Source: Methylomonas rosea (GTDB taxonomy: Bacteria > Pseudomonadota > Gammaproteobacteria > Methylococcales > Methylomonadaceae). From it: a DNA stretch of 33,988 bases. This document shows positions 16,176 through 24,851 of the stretch, piece after piece. Location: NCBI RefSeq assembly GCF_024505055.1, contig NZ_JANIBL010000056.1, positions 1 to 33,988 on the forward strand. Reading direction: 5' to 3'. The notes beneath the pieces were generated by a model. It saw only the letters and a program-made list of their open reading frames with translations. It was not told the DNA's origin and searched no databases. Within the stretch, counting starts at the first letter, position 1, and each line of letters opens with the position of its first letter. The position numbers and the translations under genes were made by a program.

Positions 16176-17204
16176 TTACTCTTCCAGCTTGAGAACCCGA
16201 GCTTCCAGCGCCTTAAATTTTTGCATCAGCTCCGGCAGTTTTGCTAGAGCCGCCAACTCTTTCCACGCCACTTTACGGTCTTTGGCCGGGCTGCCGAACA
16301 CTTGCGCGCCGGGGTCGATGTCGCCGGAGATACCGCTACGGGCCATCACCACCGCCCGCGCACCGATTTTGACATGATCAGCCACACCGGTACTGCCGGC
16401 CAGGATGGCGCCGTCCTCGATGATGCAGGACCCGGAGATGCCGGACTGGCCGCAGATAATCACGTTGCGGCCAACGATATTGTTATGTCCCAGTTGCACC
16501 AAGTTGTCGATCTTGCTGCCGGCACCGATGCGGGTGGCGCCCAGCGCGCCGCGGTCGATGCAGGTGTTGGCACCGATCTCGACGTTATCGTCAATTTCCA
16601 CATGACCGACATGCGGTACTTTAACGTGTTGGTTGTCTCTGAATTTATAACCAAAGCCATCGGCACCAATTACCGCTCCGGCGTGGATAATCACATTGTT
16701 ACCGATGATGCTGTGGTCGTAAATCACCGCATTGGGGTGGATATGGCAGTGCTTGCCTATCATCACATGATTGCCGATGCGGGCGCCGGCTTCGATAGTA
16801 CTGCTGTCGCCGATGCTGCTTTGTTGGCCGACGGTGGCGAACGGGCCAACGTGCACGTCATAACCCAGTGTTGAAGTGTCGGCCAAAACCGCATGCTCTG
16901 AAACTTGGCGTTTAAACACCGGTTCCGGATGTAGCAACTTAACCGCATTTAAAAAGCTGATTTCCGGGTCTTTACAGACTAGGAGAGTAAGGTTTTCCGG
17001 GATTTCGCCGTCTACCAGTTGCTCGGCGATAAAGCAGGCAGAGGCCTTAGAATCTTTTAAATATTTTTTGTATTTGCCGTCGCTGAGGACGGTAACTTGA
17101 TGTGGAAGGGCGGACATGATGTCAGCCGCGGAATTAATAAAGGTTGTCGAGTCGCCGCCCTGGGCGGTGGCGTCGCAACGCTGGGCAAGGTCCGTAATGA
17201 GCAT
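16176..17204 (-). CDS. lpxD: UDP-3-O-acylglucosamine N-acyltransferase
   Basis: Transfers a 3-hydroxyacyl chain from acyl carrier protein to UDP-3-O-acylglucosamine in lipid A synthesis. The 342-residue length equals that of E. coli LpxD (341). Residues 1-95 form the family's non-repeat uridine-binding domain, 100-300 are hexapeptide repeats forming a left-handed beta helix, and the end is a helix (LPELMQKFKALEARVLKLEE). HVGHVEIDDNVEIGANTCIDRG and LVQLGHNNIVG hold the usual catalytic histidines. The genes normally beside lpxD (bamA, skp, fabZ, lpxA) are absent, so this is likely a second copy. ATG 17204 has AGGA upstream and lies eight bases past the neighbouring stop. Confidence 0.92.
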   Translation of the reverse strand: MLITDLAQRCDATAQGGDSTTFINSAADIMSALPHQVTVLSDGKYKKYLKDSKASACFIAEQLVDGEIPENLTLLVCKDPEISFLNAVKLLHPEPVFKRQVSEHAVLADTSTLGYDVHVGPFATVGQQSSIGDSSTIEAGARIGNHVMIGKHCHIHPNAVIYDHSIIGNNVIIHAGAVIGADGFGYKFRDNQHVKVPHVGHVEIDDNVEIGANTCIDRGALGATRIGAGSKIDNLVQLGHNNIVGRNVIICGQSGISGSCIIEDGAILAGSTGVADHVKIGARAVVMARSGISGDIDPGAQVFGSPAKDRKVAWKELAALAKLPELMQKFKALEARVLKLEE

Positions 17205-17212
17205 GTACTATC

Positions 17213-19441
17213 CTATTTCCAAATGCCAATAATATGAGTGAAGTCGTCGGTCCAGGGTTGCAGACCAAACGTCAGCGGCAGTTTCTGCCAATGTCCGAGC
17301 CGGCTTTGTTGCAAGCGTTGCAGGCGCTCGGGCTGTTTCGCAATCACCACCCAGTCGGTGGCAACGACTAGAGGGACATCGGTTTCCGGTTTAAATTCCT
17401 GCATCAAAGCGGCCAGATGCAATTCGTTAACGTGGTCGGCCAGCACTTTTTTCAAAGCCAGGTGGCGGTTGGTGATATGAAACGCCAGCAAACCGGTGTT
17501 TTTCAGCTTGCTGAAGTATAGCTGTAATGCCTCGCGCGTTAGCAAATGCGTCGGTACCGCGTCCGAGCTGAAGGCGTCCATGATCAACAAGTCAAAGCTG
17601 GCGTCTGCTTCCTTCAGCAGCGATTGCCGCGCATCGCCAACGATCATTTCCGCTTGTTTGTTACAGCGACTCAGGTAAGTAAACCAGGCCGGATTTTGTG
17701 CGACTTCCACCACCAGCGGGTCGATTTCATAGAATTTCCAAAGCTGGCCTTCCTTGGTATAGCAGGCCAGCGCGCCAGCGCCTAAGCCCACCGCGCCGAT
17801 GTGCCAGTGTTGGTTTTCGCCGTCAAATTCCGCAAATAGCTGGCCGATGGGACCGGGACGGCTGTAATAGGTCAAGGGCGTGGTGACGTTGGCGGCGGTC
17901 AGCCGTTGTGCGCCGTGTTTGGTGGTGCCGTGGTACAACTCGCGGACTTTCTCGGGCCGCTGATTTTCGTCGGGAATGATAGTGTCGCGCACCGACATCA
18001 CGCCGAAGAAGGTACGCTCCTGATAGAGAGTATTGGACGCCATGCTGTGCAAGCCCAGAGTGAACAGCAAAATCACTCCGGTCAACACGCCCAAACCGAT
18101 GGGGCTATGCCGCAGCGAATAACTCAAACCGGCCAGCAGAATCAGCGCACCGCCGATCAAGTCCAGGTAGTCGAACAACTGTTCTGTAGTGAAATAAATG
18201 GTCAGGCCGGTGATCAATACCAGTACTGGAAAGATTGGCTGCAAAAACCATTTGCCGTTGAAAAAGCCCGGACGCAGCAACAAAGCGGCGACGATCATGA
18301 TCGGATATTCGTACACCGCATTAAAGATAAACGGCGCAACAAAGGTATTGAACAAACCGCCCAGCATGCCGGCGAAGGACATCACCAGATAAAAGCGGGT
18401 CAGGTATTGCGGATGCGGCCGGCTTTTGGCGAGTTCGCCGTGGCACACCATCACCGCCAGGAAGAAGGCCATTAAATGCAGAATCAAATCCAGCCAATAG
18501 GGTAGGGTGGCCGGGTTGATGAAGGAGTAAGCGATAAATACCGTCAAGACCGCCGGTTGCGCCGCCAACATCCAGGGGCGGATGCGGTCGGCCCAGGTGC
18601 TGAACACCAGGATGAAGGTCAGCAAATACAAGGTGAGCGGCACAATCCACAGCAAGGGCACGGCGGCGATGTCGGTGCTGATGAATTGGGTCAAGCCCAG
18701 CAACAAGCTGGACGGCACAAAAGCCAGCGCCAGCCAGCGCAACTGCTCAATTGTCGATGGCGGTTCAATGCCGACATCAGTTAAAACATCCTCGTCTTCC
18801 TTATCGGCTTGACTGCGCCAGAAGCTGATCGCACAGACTAAAATCAAGGCGCACAAGCCAATATACCCGCCGCTCCAGATCAGTCTTTGATTGGCGAGGC
18901 CCAGATTCGGCTCGATCAGAAACGGATAGCTCAACAAAGCCAACAGGCTGCCGGCGTTGCTGGCCGCGTATAAATAATAAGGATCATCGCTGCTGTGGTG
19001 GCCACTATGCGAAAACCATTTTTGCAGCAGCGGCGCGGTGGTGGAGACCACGAAGAACGGCAGGCCGATGGCTAGAAACAAAGTCCACACCAGCCATAAC
19101 GTGGGATCGCCGTCGGTCGGCGGCGCGGCATCCGGCGGCAGCGCCACCGGCAGCGCAATCACGCTGAAAACCAGCAAAGCGGTATGAATCTGAATCTGCC
19201 GTTGACTGCCCAGCCGCGAACTCAGCCAATGCGCATACAGGTAGCCCAGAAACAGCAGCGTTTGGTAAAACACCATACAGGTATTCCACACCGCCGGCGT
19301 GCCGCCCAGCAGCGGCAGCAACAGCTTGCCGAACATGGGTTGCAGCACGAACATCAGCGTGGCGCTGATAAACAGCGTTGCGGCGAATAAAATAACGGGA
19401 GAAATCAAAGATTTGGCGGTGGGTTGCGGAGTGTTATTCAT
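17213..19441 (-). CDS. membrane protein fused to a spermidine-synthase-like domain
   Basis: A 742-residue protein. Residues 15-465 contain about ten or more membrane segments of the kind annotated as fused MFS/spermidine synthase; residues 530-742 form a methyltransferase-like domain with a nucleotide-binding GLGAGAL (552-558), acidic YEIDP (571-575), GDAR (602-605) and MDAFSSDAVP (621-630). The last block replaces the DxxDPxGP catalytic signature of true aminopropyltransferases, so polyamine synthesis is doubtful. The start at 19441 (MNNTPQPTAKS) suits the first membrane helix; the ribosome binding site is weak. The 3' end lies eight bases from the lpxD start, so the two may be one transcript. 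Function unknown. Confidence 0.82.
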   Translation of the reverse strand: MNNTPQPTAKSLISPVILFAATLFISATLMFVLQPMFGKLLLPLLGGTPAVWNTCMVFYQTLLFLGYLYAHWLSSRLGSQRQIQIHTALLVFSVIALPVALPPDAAPPTDGDPTLWLVWTLFLAIGLPFFVVSTTAPLLQKWFSHSGHHSSDDPYYLYAASNAGSLLALLSYPFLIEPNLGLANQRLIWSGGYIGLCALILVCAISFWRSQADKEDEDVLTDVGIEPPSTIEQLRWLALAFVPSSLLLGLTQFISTDIAAVPLLWIVPLTLYLLTFILVFSTWADRIRPWMLAAQPAVLTVFIAYSFINPATLPYWLDLILHLMAFFLAVMVCHGELAKSRPHPQYLTRFYLVMSFAGMLGGLFNTFVAPFIFNAVYEYPIMIVAALLLRPGFFNGKWFLQPIFPVLVLITGLTIYFTTEQLFDYLDLIGGALILLAGLSYSLRHSPIGLGVLTGVILLFTLGLHSMASNTLYQERTFFGVMSVRDTIIPDENQRPEKVRELYHGTTKHGAQRLTAANVTTPLTYYSRPGPIGQLFAEFDGENQHWHIGAVGLGAGALACYTKEGQLWKFYEIDPLVVEVAQNPAWFTYLSRCNKQAEMIVGDARQSLLKEADASFDLLIMDAFSSDAVPTHLLTREALQLYFSKLKNTGLLAFHITNRHLALKKVLADHVNELHLAALMQEFKPETDVPLVVATDWVVIAKQPERLQRLQQSRLGHWQKLPLTFGLQPWTDDFTHIIGIWK

Positions 19442-19754
19442 TGTAATTATTGGGGTTCCGTACGTGTCCTGGCCCAATGATAAAGCATTTGGCTTTTAAA
19501 GTGGTTTTGGATGAGGTTGTGGGATGTTGGGATTGGGAGAAACGCAGCTTGCTTAATGTTGGAGCTACGTGAGATGGCGACGGTAGGTATTGCAGTGGGC
19601 GGCGATTTAAGTGCTATTCCAAAGGGCTCTCAGGGTAATCTGCTAAATAGTCGTAAGGGCTGAATAATCGTTGGTTATGATGATACAAATAAGCCTTAAA
19701 TCTAACTGTTGTGGCACCACAGAATGCAATTTAATATCTTTAGGATAGAAATAA
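19442..19754. other. intergenic stretch between divergent genes
   Basis: About 310 bases with no supported gene. It must hold promoters for the leftward membrane fusion gene and the rightward small gene at 19755. I see only a short TGTGG/CCACA dyad near 19710-19722 and no convincing promoter pair. Confidence 0.5.
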
Positions 19755-20063
19755 ATGAAACCTCTGGAACCGAAAATTTATAGTCTCAAAGTTTGTCTCA
19801 AGCAGTCCGATTGTCTGCAAGTTAACCGTTTATGTAGTGATCTTGGGATTGTGCCGGAGAACGCAAATGAGATTGGGGAGGATGACTGGGGGCATCGTGG
19901 TTATCTTGATCTATGGTTTCAAGAGATTACAGACAAAAGCATCATTCTGAATATTCAAAAACAGCGCAACAAAACTGCAAAAAAGTACATGGAAAATCTG
20001 CAACAATTTTTTGATGATTTGCATTCCCTGGAATATGTTGAAAGTGTAGTTGATCTGGGTTAG
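19755..20063 (+). CDS. small unknown protein
   Basis: A 102-residue acidic soluble protein that I do not recognise. It has an N-terminal beta strand (KIYSLKVCLKQS), a central GEDDWGHRGYLDLWFQE segment rich in aromatics, and an amphipathic C-terminal helix. The pattern of a paired strand, a tryptophan-containing middle and a closing helix loosely resembles DUF4279-type or small immunity proteins, but this is only an impression. AGGATAG precedes the ATG at suitable spacing. proA follows 63 bases downstream. A/T-richer than proA. Confidence 0.65.
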   Translation: MKPLEPKIYSLKVCLKQSDCLQVNRLCSDLGIVPENANEIGEDDWGHRGYLDLWFQEITDKSIILNIQKQRNKTAKKYMENLQQFFDDLHSLEYVESVVDLG

Positions 20064-20126
20064 TTGTTAATGTGTAGATGCTGATATCAATATCCTTCCT
20101 CTAAAAAATCCATCATCCTGAAAAAC

Positions 20127-21380
20127 ATGACTACCAACACCATCCAAACCATCGCCCAACAAAGCCGCGCCGCATCGCGCCAATTAGCGTCGGCCTCCGA
20201 ATCGCTGCGCAATCTGGCGCTGGCGAAAATGGCCGAGGCGCTGGAGTCGGTCAGGCAGCAGGTGTTGGATGTCAACGCCCAGGAAATCGTCAAAGCCCGC
20301 GACGAAGGGCAGTCGGATGCGATGGTCAAGCGGCTGACGATAGACGACAAAACCTTTAATTACATGTTGTCGCGCTTGAAAAAAGTCGCGCAGTTGCCGG
20401 ACCCGCTGAATCGGATACTGACCGGCCATACCAATCCGGCCGGGCTGCGGGTTTACAAAAAATCGGTGCCGATCGGCGTGATCGGTATCATTTACGAGTC
20501 GCGCCCCAACGTCACCACAGATGCCGCCGGGGTGTGTATCAAAAGCGGGAATGCGGTGATCTTGCGCGGCGGTTCGGAAGCGCTGCAAACCAATGCGATA
20601 CTCACCGATGCGATGATTGTTGGCGCAGTCGCAGCCGGCTTGCCGGAACATGCAATCCAAATCATCCGCACGCCCGGCCACGAAGCGGTCGGCGAACTGT
20701 TGAAAATGGACGAATACATCGACGTGTTGATTCCGCGCGGCGGCAAGGGCTTGATCAAGCGCATCGCCGAAGGCACGCGGATTCCGGTCATCAAGCATTA
20801 CGACGGTATTTGCCACCTGTATCTCGCCGCCGATGCCGATCCGGAGCAGGCGGTCGCGCTGGCGGTTAATTCCAAATGCCAAAGCGTGCAGGTTTGTAAC
20901 GCGCTGGAAACCTTGCTGGTGGACAGCGCATGCGCCGCACAGCTATTGCCGCTGCTGCAAACGGCATTTGCCGAAAACCACATCGAACTGCGCGGCTGCG
21001 AACAAACCCAAAAAGTGTTACCCGATATTGCCCAGGCAACGGAAGAAGACTGGCATAGCGAATACCTGGCGCCTATCCTGTCGGTGAAGATCGTGGCCGG
21101 CATTCAACAAGCCATAGACCATATCAATCACTACGGTTCCGGTCACACCGACGGTATCGTCACGCAAAGCCTGAGCCTGGCGCGGCTATTTGAAGAGCAA
21201 GTGGATTCGGCATCGGTGATGATCAACGCCTCGACCCGTTTGTCGGGTGGCGGCGATTACGGCTTGGGGTCGGTGGTGGGTATCAGCACCGACAAACTGC
21301 ATGTGCGCGGCCCGGTTGGGCCGGATGAGCTCACCACCTATAAATGGGTGGCTTGTGGGGATGGGCATTTGCGCGGATAG
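20127..21380 (+). CDS. proA: glutamate-5-semialdehyde dehydrogenase
   Basis: Reduces gamma-glutamyl phosphate to glutamate-5-semialdehyde with NADPH, the second step of proline synthesis. The 417-residue length is exactly that of E. coli ProA. Visible blocks are VIGIIYESRPNVTTDAAG (118-135), KSGNAVILRGGSEA (139-152), LIPRGGKGLI (201-210), the catalytic cysteine C257 in QSVQVCNALETLL, and GSGHTDGIVT near the end. The ATG at 20127 begins with the family-like MTTNTIQTIAQQSR; no strong ribosome binding site is seen. proB is not next to it. Confidence 0.96.
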   Translation: MTTNTIQTIAQQSRAASRQLASASESLRNLALAKMAEALESVRQQVLDVNAQEIVKARDEGQSDAMVKRLTIDDKTFNYMLSRLKKVAQLPDPLNRILTGHTNPAGLRVYKKSVPIGVIGIIYESRPNVTTDAAGVCIKSGNAVILRGGSEALQTNAILTDAMIVGAVAAGLPEHAIQIIRTPGHEAVGELLKMDEYIDVLIPRGGKGLIKRIAEGTRIPVIKHYDGICHLYLAADADPEQAVALAVNSKCQSVQVCNALETLLVDSACAAQLLPLLQTAFAENHIELRGCEQTQKVLPDIAQATEEDWHSEYLAPILSVKIVAGIQQAIDHINHYGSGHTDGIVTQSLSLARLFEEQVDSASVMINASTRLSGGGDYGLGSVVGISTDKLHVRGPVGPDELTTYKWVACGDGHLRG

Positions 21381-21415
21381 GGCCTCATCCAAGAGATAAA
21401 TGCACGAAATGCCGA

Positions 21416-22348
21416 TTATTTTTCTATTCGCAAACCAATACCCATGTGATCGGTAACAGCGGCTGAATATCTGCCGCCTCCGGTAACCGGCGTCGATTGC
21501 GACAGGTAGACCACCTCCGCCAGTTTTAGGCTGGTGGTGTTATACACGGCCACATCGTATTTTTTAGTGGCAGTGCTGTTAGTCCCGTCAAAACTGCGTT
21601 GATGTGAGTCGAACGGATTTATGCTGCCGCCAGCGTGGGCGTCGCTAAATTTGATGCCCAACGCTCGACTAAGCACCCTGGCCGTAAAATCGTTAGTCGG
21701 CTGATTTGTGTCTCCCATCACCACGTCAATCGGACCCAGTCCGACTTGAATCACCACGCTATTAATTTTCTGGTAATAGCTCATCAGGCTATCTTCGCTT
21801 TTGGCGATGGAATTGGGCACGTGTACGAATACCACGATGATGTTGTGACAGGCCACCGCCAACCAGCCGTCGCCTTCGCCCAGAAACTTGTTGGCCGTGC
21901 CGTTAGTTGAATGGACACTAAAGCAATTGCAGGCCTTGGCAGGCGAGGATGTATGAATCAATTGTCCGGCGTTGCTTTGCATGGATGTCCAGTCCGAATG
22001 GCTGCTATCCAGTTCGCCGCACACCAGCAAATCGACGCCGCCGAACGCGCGTATCAGGTTTTGGTAAATTTGCCGGACCTTATTGGCAACCATACTCGAG
22101 AAACTGTCGTTGCTGTGCTGGCCTTTATCCATGTATCCGGACGACGCTGTCGAACGCAGTTCGGCGGGCCCTTGCACCGGAATGTCCGGTGAAATATCCG
22201 GTGCAGTGGGCAGAACCAGATTCCAAGGGTCAGAGTTCATAGCCAATTGGTCGTGCGTCATTCTCGTGAAGTGCTGAGAATTGGATGCGCTGATACCGTG
22301 GTCCGTGCTGGAATTGGAGTTAAGGGATTGGTACGCAATAATCGGCAT
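21416..22348 (-). CDS. endonuclease/exonuclease/phosphatase-like protein
   Basis: A 310-residue protein with features of the EEP (DNase I/exonuclease III) fold: FVHVPNS (174-180), the central VVMGDTNQP (209-217) corresponding to the GDxN metal-binding motif, YDVAVYN (264-270), and TDHMGIGL (299-306) holding the conserved Asp-His pair near the C-terminus. The N-terminal quarter, which in typical EEP proteins carries an N and E metal ligand, reads as divergent; GELDSSHS (111-118) may supply the Glu. No signal peptide is obvious. GAGGA precedes the ATG at 22348. It might be a toxin-like or effector nuclease or a phosphodiesterase; substrate unknown. Confidence 0.65.
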   Translation of the reverse strand: MPIIAYQSLNSNSSTDHGISASNSQHFTRMTHDQLAMNSDPWNLVLPTAPDISPDIPVQGPAELRSTASSGYMDKGQHSNDSFSSMVANKVRQIYQNLIRAFGGVDLLVCGELDSSHSDWTSMQSNAGQLIHTSSPAKACNCFSVHSTNGTANKFLGEGDGWLAVACHNIIVVFVHVPNSIAKSEDSLMSYYQKINSVVIQVGLGPIDVVMGDTNQPTNDFTARVLSRALGIKFSDAHAGGSINPFDSHQRSFDGTNSTATKKYDVAVYNTTSLKLAEVVYLSQSTPVTGGGRYSAAVTDHMGIGLRIEK

Positions 22349-22466
22349 GTTTATGTCCTCAAATCCGATGAGATTTTGTGTGGAAGCAACAGGGATATCA
22401 CACAGAGATATGTCAATGAGGATATTGTCAGCGGATGGTAGCAGCTTGTCCCGCGGCTCTCAATAG

Positions 22467-22492
22467 CCTGACTAGCGGCTCCGCTAATCAGG
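22467..22492. repeat. hairpin between two minus-strand genes
   Basis: CCTGACTAGCG (22467-22477) pairs with CGCTAATCAGG (22482-22492) with one mismatch around a GCTC loop. It separates the small anchored protein gene from the EEP-like gene. There is no T-run on either side, so it may end the upstream transcript only weakly, or be a dispersed repeat. Confidence 0.45.
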
Positions 22493-22560
22493 TAAATCAG
22501 TATTTATATTATGACTGGTGCCGATACTGATAGTTTTCTATAGCTGCACATCATAACCAA

Positions 22561-23010
22561 TTAGTTTTCGCCTCTACTAATATTATGCTGATGCTCAATC
22601 GATTCGGTTAAGTTATAGCCGTTGTCATTGAATAAATCGCCGATAAAAAACAAGCGCATATCGATAATCCAGCCTATTTTTCTTTGCTTATTATTTTCGA
22701 CAATAATAGTCGCCAGCTTTTGGTTGTTATCAATAACCTGGGTCACAATTGTCTTGGGATAGTCAGGGTCTTCTTTTAGAGCCCCGGATACTATGCGTTG
22801 AGCGGATTCTATAGTCAGTATCTGGGTTGTATTAGGTGTTGCCGTGTTTTTATCGTTTATTAACGATTGCGCTTTAAAATAACCAATATCATAAGCAAAC
22901 TTAAATATCAGACTAATTGCAATTGCCACGCCCCACACGGACAGGCCAATTTTTAATCGTCTTCTAACGCGGGGGCTGGATAGTCTTTGGAGAAAAACTC
23001 TAAATTTCAT
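22561..23010 (-). CDS. small membrane-anchored protein, unknown
   Basis: A 149-residue protein: a basic N-terminus (RLSSPRVRRRLK), one hydrophobic segment at about 21-40 (IGLSVWGVAIAISLIFKFAY) and a soluble domain expected to lie outside the cytoplasm. The soluble part contains SAQRIVSGALKEDPDYPKT and a run of short beta strands (LATIIVENNKQRKIGWIIDM). The gene is A/T-rich compared with its surroundings and has no clear ribosome binding site, suggesting acquisition. No family recognised. Confidence 0.6.
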   Translation of the reverse strand: MKFRVFLQRLSSPRVRRRLKIGLSVWGVAIAISLIFKFAYDIGYFKAQSLINDKNTATPNTTQILTIESAQRIVSGALKEDPDYPKTIVTQVIDNNQKLATIIVENNKQRKIGWIIDMRLFFIGDLFNDNGYNLTESIEHQHNISRGEN

Positions 23011-23094
23011 TTTGTTGAGGTTATATGGCCTTATTTGCCGTTATTTGAATATTAAGGGTTGCAGTTGTTTATAAATAAAAATTCAAGTCATAGA

Positions 23095-23520
23095 TTAGTT
23101 TGGCAGTTGCACAAAGCCATGCTGGTCTAGTGGGAAGAACGGATTGAAGCAAACCTCCCAAAGGAAGCCATCGGGGTCGGCAAAATAGCCCCTGAAGCCG
23201 CCCCAAGCGGCTTTTTCGCCAGAACGAATCAGCTTGCCGCCGGCCGAAACCGCTTCTAACAATGTTGTGTCGACGTCCTGCTCCGACGCGACGTTGTGAG
23301 CCAGGGAAAATCCGGGAAAGCCCGATCCCTCAGACGATATGTTCGCATCGTCCGCCAGCGACTCCCTGGCAAACAAGGCAAAGGCTATGCTCCCCACCTG
23401 AAAGAATGCTACGTCTTCCTGGCTGCCGGACGATTCTTGCCAGCCCAGCGTCTGGTAAAAGCGACGGCTCCGTTCCAGGTCGGTAACGCCTAGTGTGACA
23501 AAACTAATGGTCTGTTTCAT
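23095..23520 (-). CDS. VOC family (glyoxalase-like) protein
   Basis: A 141-residue protein of the vicinal oxygen chelate fold. It begins ISFVTLGVTDLERSRRFYQTLGW, the standard first repeat, and ends GFRGYFADPDGFLWEVCFNPFF, where the Glu in LWEV is a metal ligand. Substrate is not predictable; relatives include uncharacterised glyoxalase/bleomycin-resistance-type proteins. AAGGAATGTC before the ATG at 23520 supports the start. It is divergent from the WYL regulator gene with 230 bases between. Confidence 0.85.
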   Translation of the reverse strand: MKQTISFVTLGVTDLERSRRFYQTLGWQESSGSQEDVAFFQVGSIAFALFARESLADDANISSEGSGFPGFSLAHNVASEQDVDTTLLEAVSAGGKLIRSGEKAAWGGFRGYFADPDGFLWEVCFNPFFPLDQHGFVQLPN

Positions 23521-23750
23521 GACATTCCTTGTTAGTAAAGATAGCCAATTTCGCGGCTCGCGCAGCGCCGATTATCCAATAGCGTCAGCGCTGACCATAA
23601 GCTTAACCAATTGGTTCCACTCTGCCAATAATCGGTCGATGTAAATTAGGGCCGGAGTGCTATTGATGTTTTATTTCCGGCAGGCCTCTCGTGCTTGGAA
23701 AGCTGGTCTAAGATGTTAGTGACAAATCATCAGGGATAGAGATTTTAGCC

Positions 23751-24722
23751 ATGCAGCACTTCGATAAAATCGTCAAACTCCATAGCCTGCTCAAAAACCG
23801 GCGCACGCCGATTTCAGGACCACAAATAGACAGAGAACTGGCTTGCTCCAAAGCCACCCGCCAGCGCTTGGTGGACGACTTGCGCGACCGCCTGAACGCG
23901 CCGTTGCTCTGCGACCGAAGCGCTGGCGGGTACTATTATGACCGCGACGACCCTCGTCACCCTTTTGAACTGCCAGGCATCTGGCTCACGGCCGAAGAGC
24001 TGCAAGCCCTAATCGCCTGCCAGCACCTGCTCGGTAACCTGGCGCCGGGATTGTTGCGTAACGAAATCGGCCAACTCCGCGACCACCTGGAAAAACTGCT
24101 AAATCGCTCGCCGGGTGTCAAATCGCCGCAGCTAGATCGCATCAAAATTCTTAGCCAAGCTTACCGTGGCCGCAACGACGAACTGTTTCTAACCTTGGTG
24201 CAAGCACTATTCAATCGGCAGCAACTGTGCATCCAATACCATGCCCGCAGCGACAATCACGTCAGCCAGCGCACCGTCTCCCCGCAAAATCTGGTGCTGT
24301 ACAAAGACAACTGGTATCTCGACGCTTATTGCCACAGCCGCAACGAGCCGCGTACTTTCGCCCTGGACCGCATCAAGACCGCCAGTCCGTCCGGCCAAGT
24401 TGCACACATGATCGACCCCGACCGACTGCACCAACACTACGGCTCGGCTTACGGCATCTTCGCCGGCACCGCCAAATACACTGCCATTCTCAACTTCAGC
24501 CCACGGGCCGCGCACTGGGTGGCCGATGAACACTGGCACAGTCAGCAACAAAGCCAATGGCTGGCCGACGGCCGTTATCAGCTAAGCATCCCCTTCAACC
24601 GCCACGAAGAACTGTTGATGGACATTCTGAAATACGGCGCGGAAGTGGAAGTTGTCGAACCGGAGTTTTTGCGCAAATTGGTCAAAATGGAAGTTGGAAA
24701 AATGTTGGGGGTGTATGGCTGA
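23751..24722 (+). CDS. WYL domain transcriptional regulator beside cas operon
   Basis: A 323-residue regulator. Residues 1-65 form a winged helix-turn-helix (FDKIVKLHSLLKNRRTPISG, then CSKATRQRLVDDLRD), 145-215 a WYL domain with NWYLDAY at 187-193 and FALDRI at 203-208, and the C-terminus a WCX-type domain. WYL domains bind ligands, in some cases nucleic acid, and WYL regulators are repeatedly found beside CRISPR-Cas and other defence genes. It lies 129 bases before cas3 on the same strand and probably controls the cas operon, though it could be cotranscribed. Start at ATG 23751; the GGGATAGAGA upstream is a distant ribosome binding site. Confidence 0.88.
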   Translation: MQHFDKIVKLHSLLKNRRTPISGPQIDRELACSKATRQRLVDDLRDRLNAPLLCDRSAGGYYYDRDDPRHPFELPGIWLTAEELQALIACQHLLGNLAPGLLRNEIGQLRDHLEKLLNRSPGVKSPQLDRIKILSQAYRGRNDELFLTLVQALFNRQQLCIQYHARSDNHVSQRTVSPQNLVLYKDNWYLDAYCHSRNEPRTFALDRIKTASPSGQVAHMIDPDRLHQHYGSAYGIFAGTAKYTAILNFSPRAAHWVADEHWHSQQQSQWLADGRYQLSIPFNRHEELLMDILKYGAEVEVVEPEFLRKLVKMEVGKMLGVYG

Positions 24723-24776
24723 ATCAATGGCGTGGAGCCAGTGAAAAATTAACAGGCTAACGAAAAAAAATTCTCA

Positions 24777-24793
24777 GTCTCGGGTTTTGAGAC
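24777..24793. promoter_or_regulatory. small dyad upstream of cas3, possible operator
   Basis: GTCTC (24777-24781) and GAGAC (24789-24793) flank a seven-base GGGTTTT, with an overlapping TCTCA/TGAGA dyad. It sits about 60 bases before the cas3 start, in the only gap between the WYL gene and the operon, so it is a candidate regulator site. I find no convincing promoter boxes. Confidence 0.25.
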
Positions 24794-24836
24794 CAAGCAG
24801 TGTTAAAAAGCCAAAAAGTGACCCACACAAACGACT

Positions 24837-24843
24837 AAGGAAG
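24837..24843 (+). promoter_or_regulatory. ribosome binding site for the GTG start of cas3
   Basis: AAGGAAG ends eight bases before GTG at 24852. No ATG lies nearby in frame, and the reading from this GTG begins at the expected N-terminus of the HD domain, so GTG is the likely start. Confidence 0.65.
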
Positions 24844-24851
24844 CAAAAACA

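Noticed and set aside
16302..16874. 190-residue plus-strand frame opposite lpxD
   Set aside because: Its Asp/Val/Ala-rich repeats mirror the hexapeptide repeats of LpxD on the other strand.
17906..18475. 189-residue plus-strand reading frame in the membrane fusion gene
   Set aside because: It is antisense to membrane helices; the His/Gln-rich translation is the usual mirror of hydrophobic codons.
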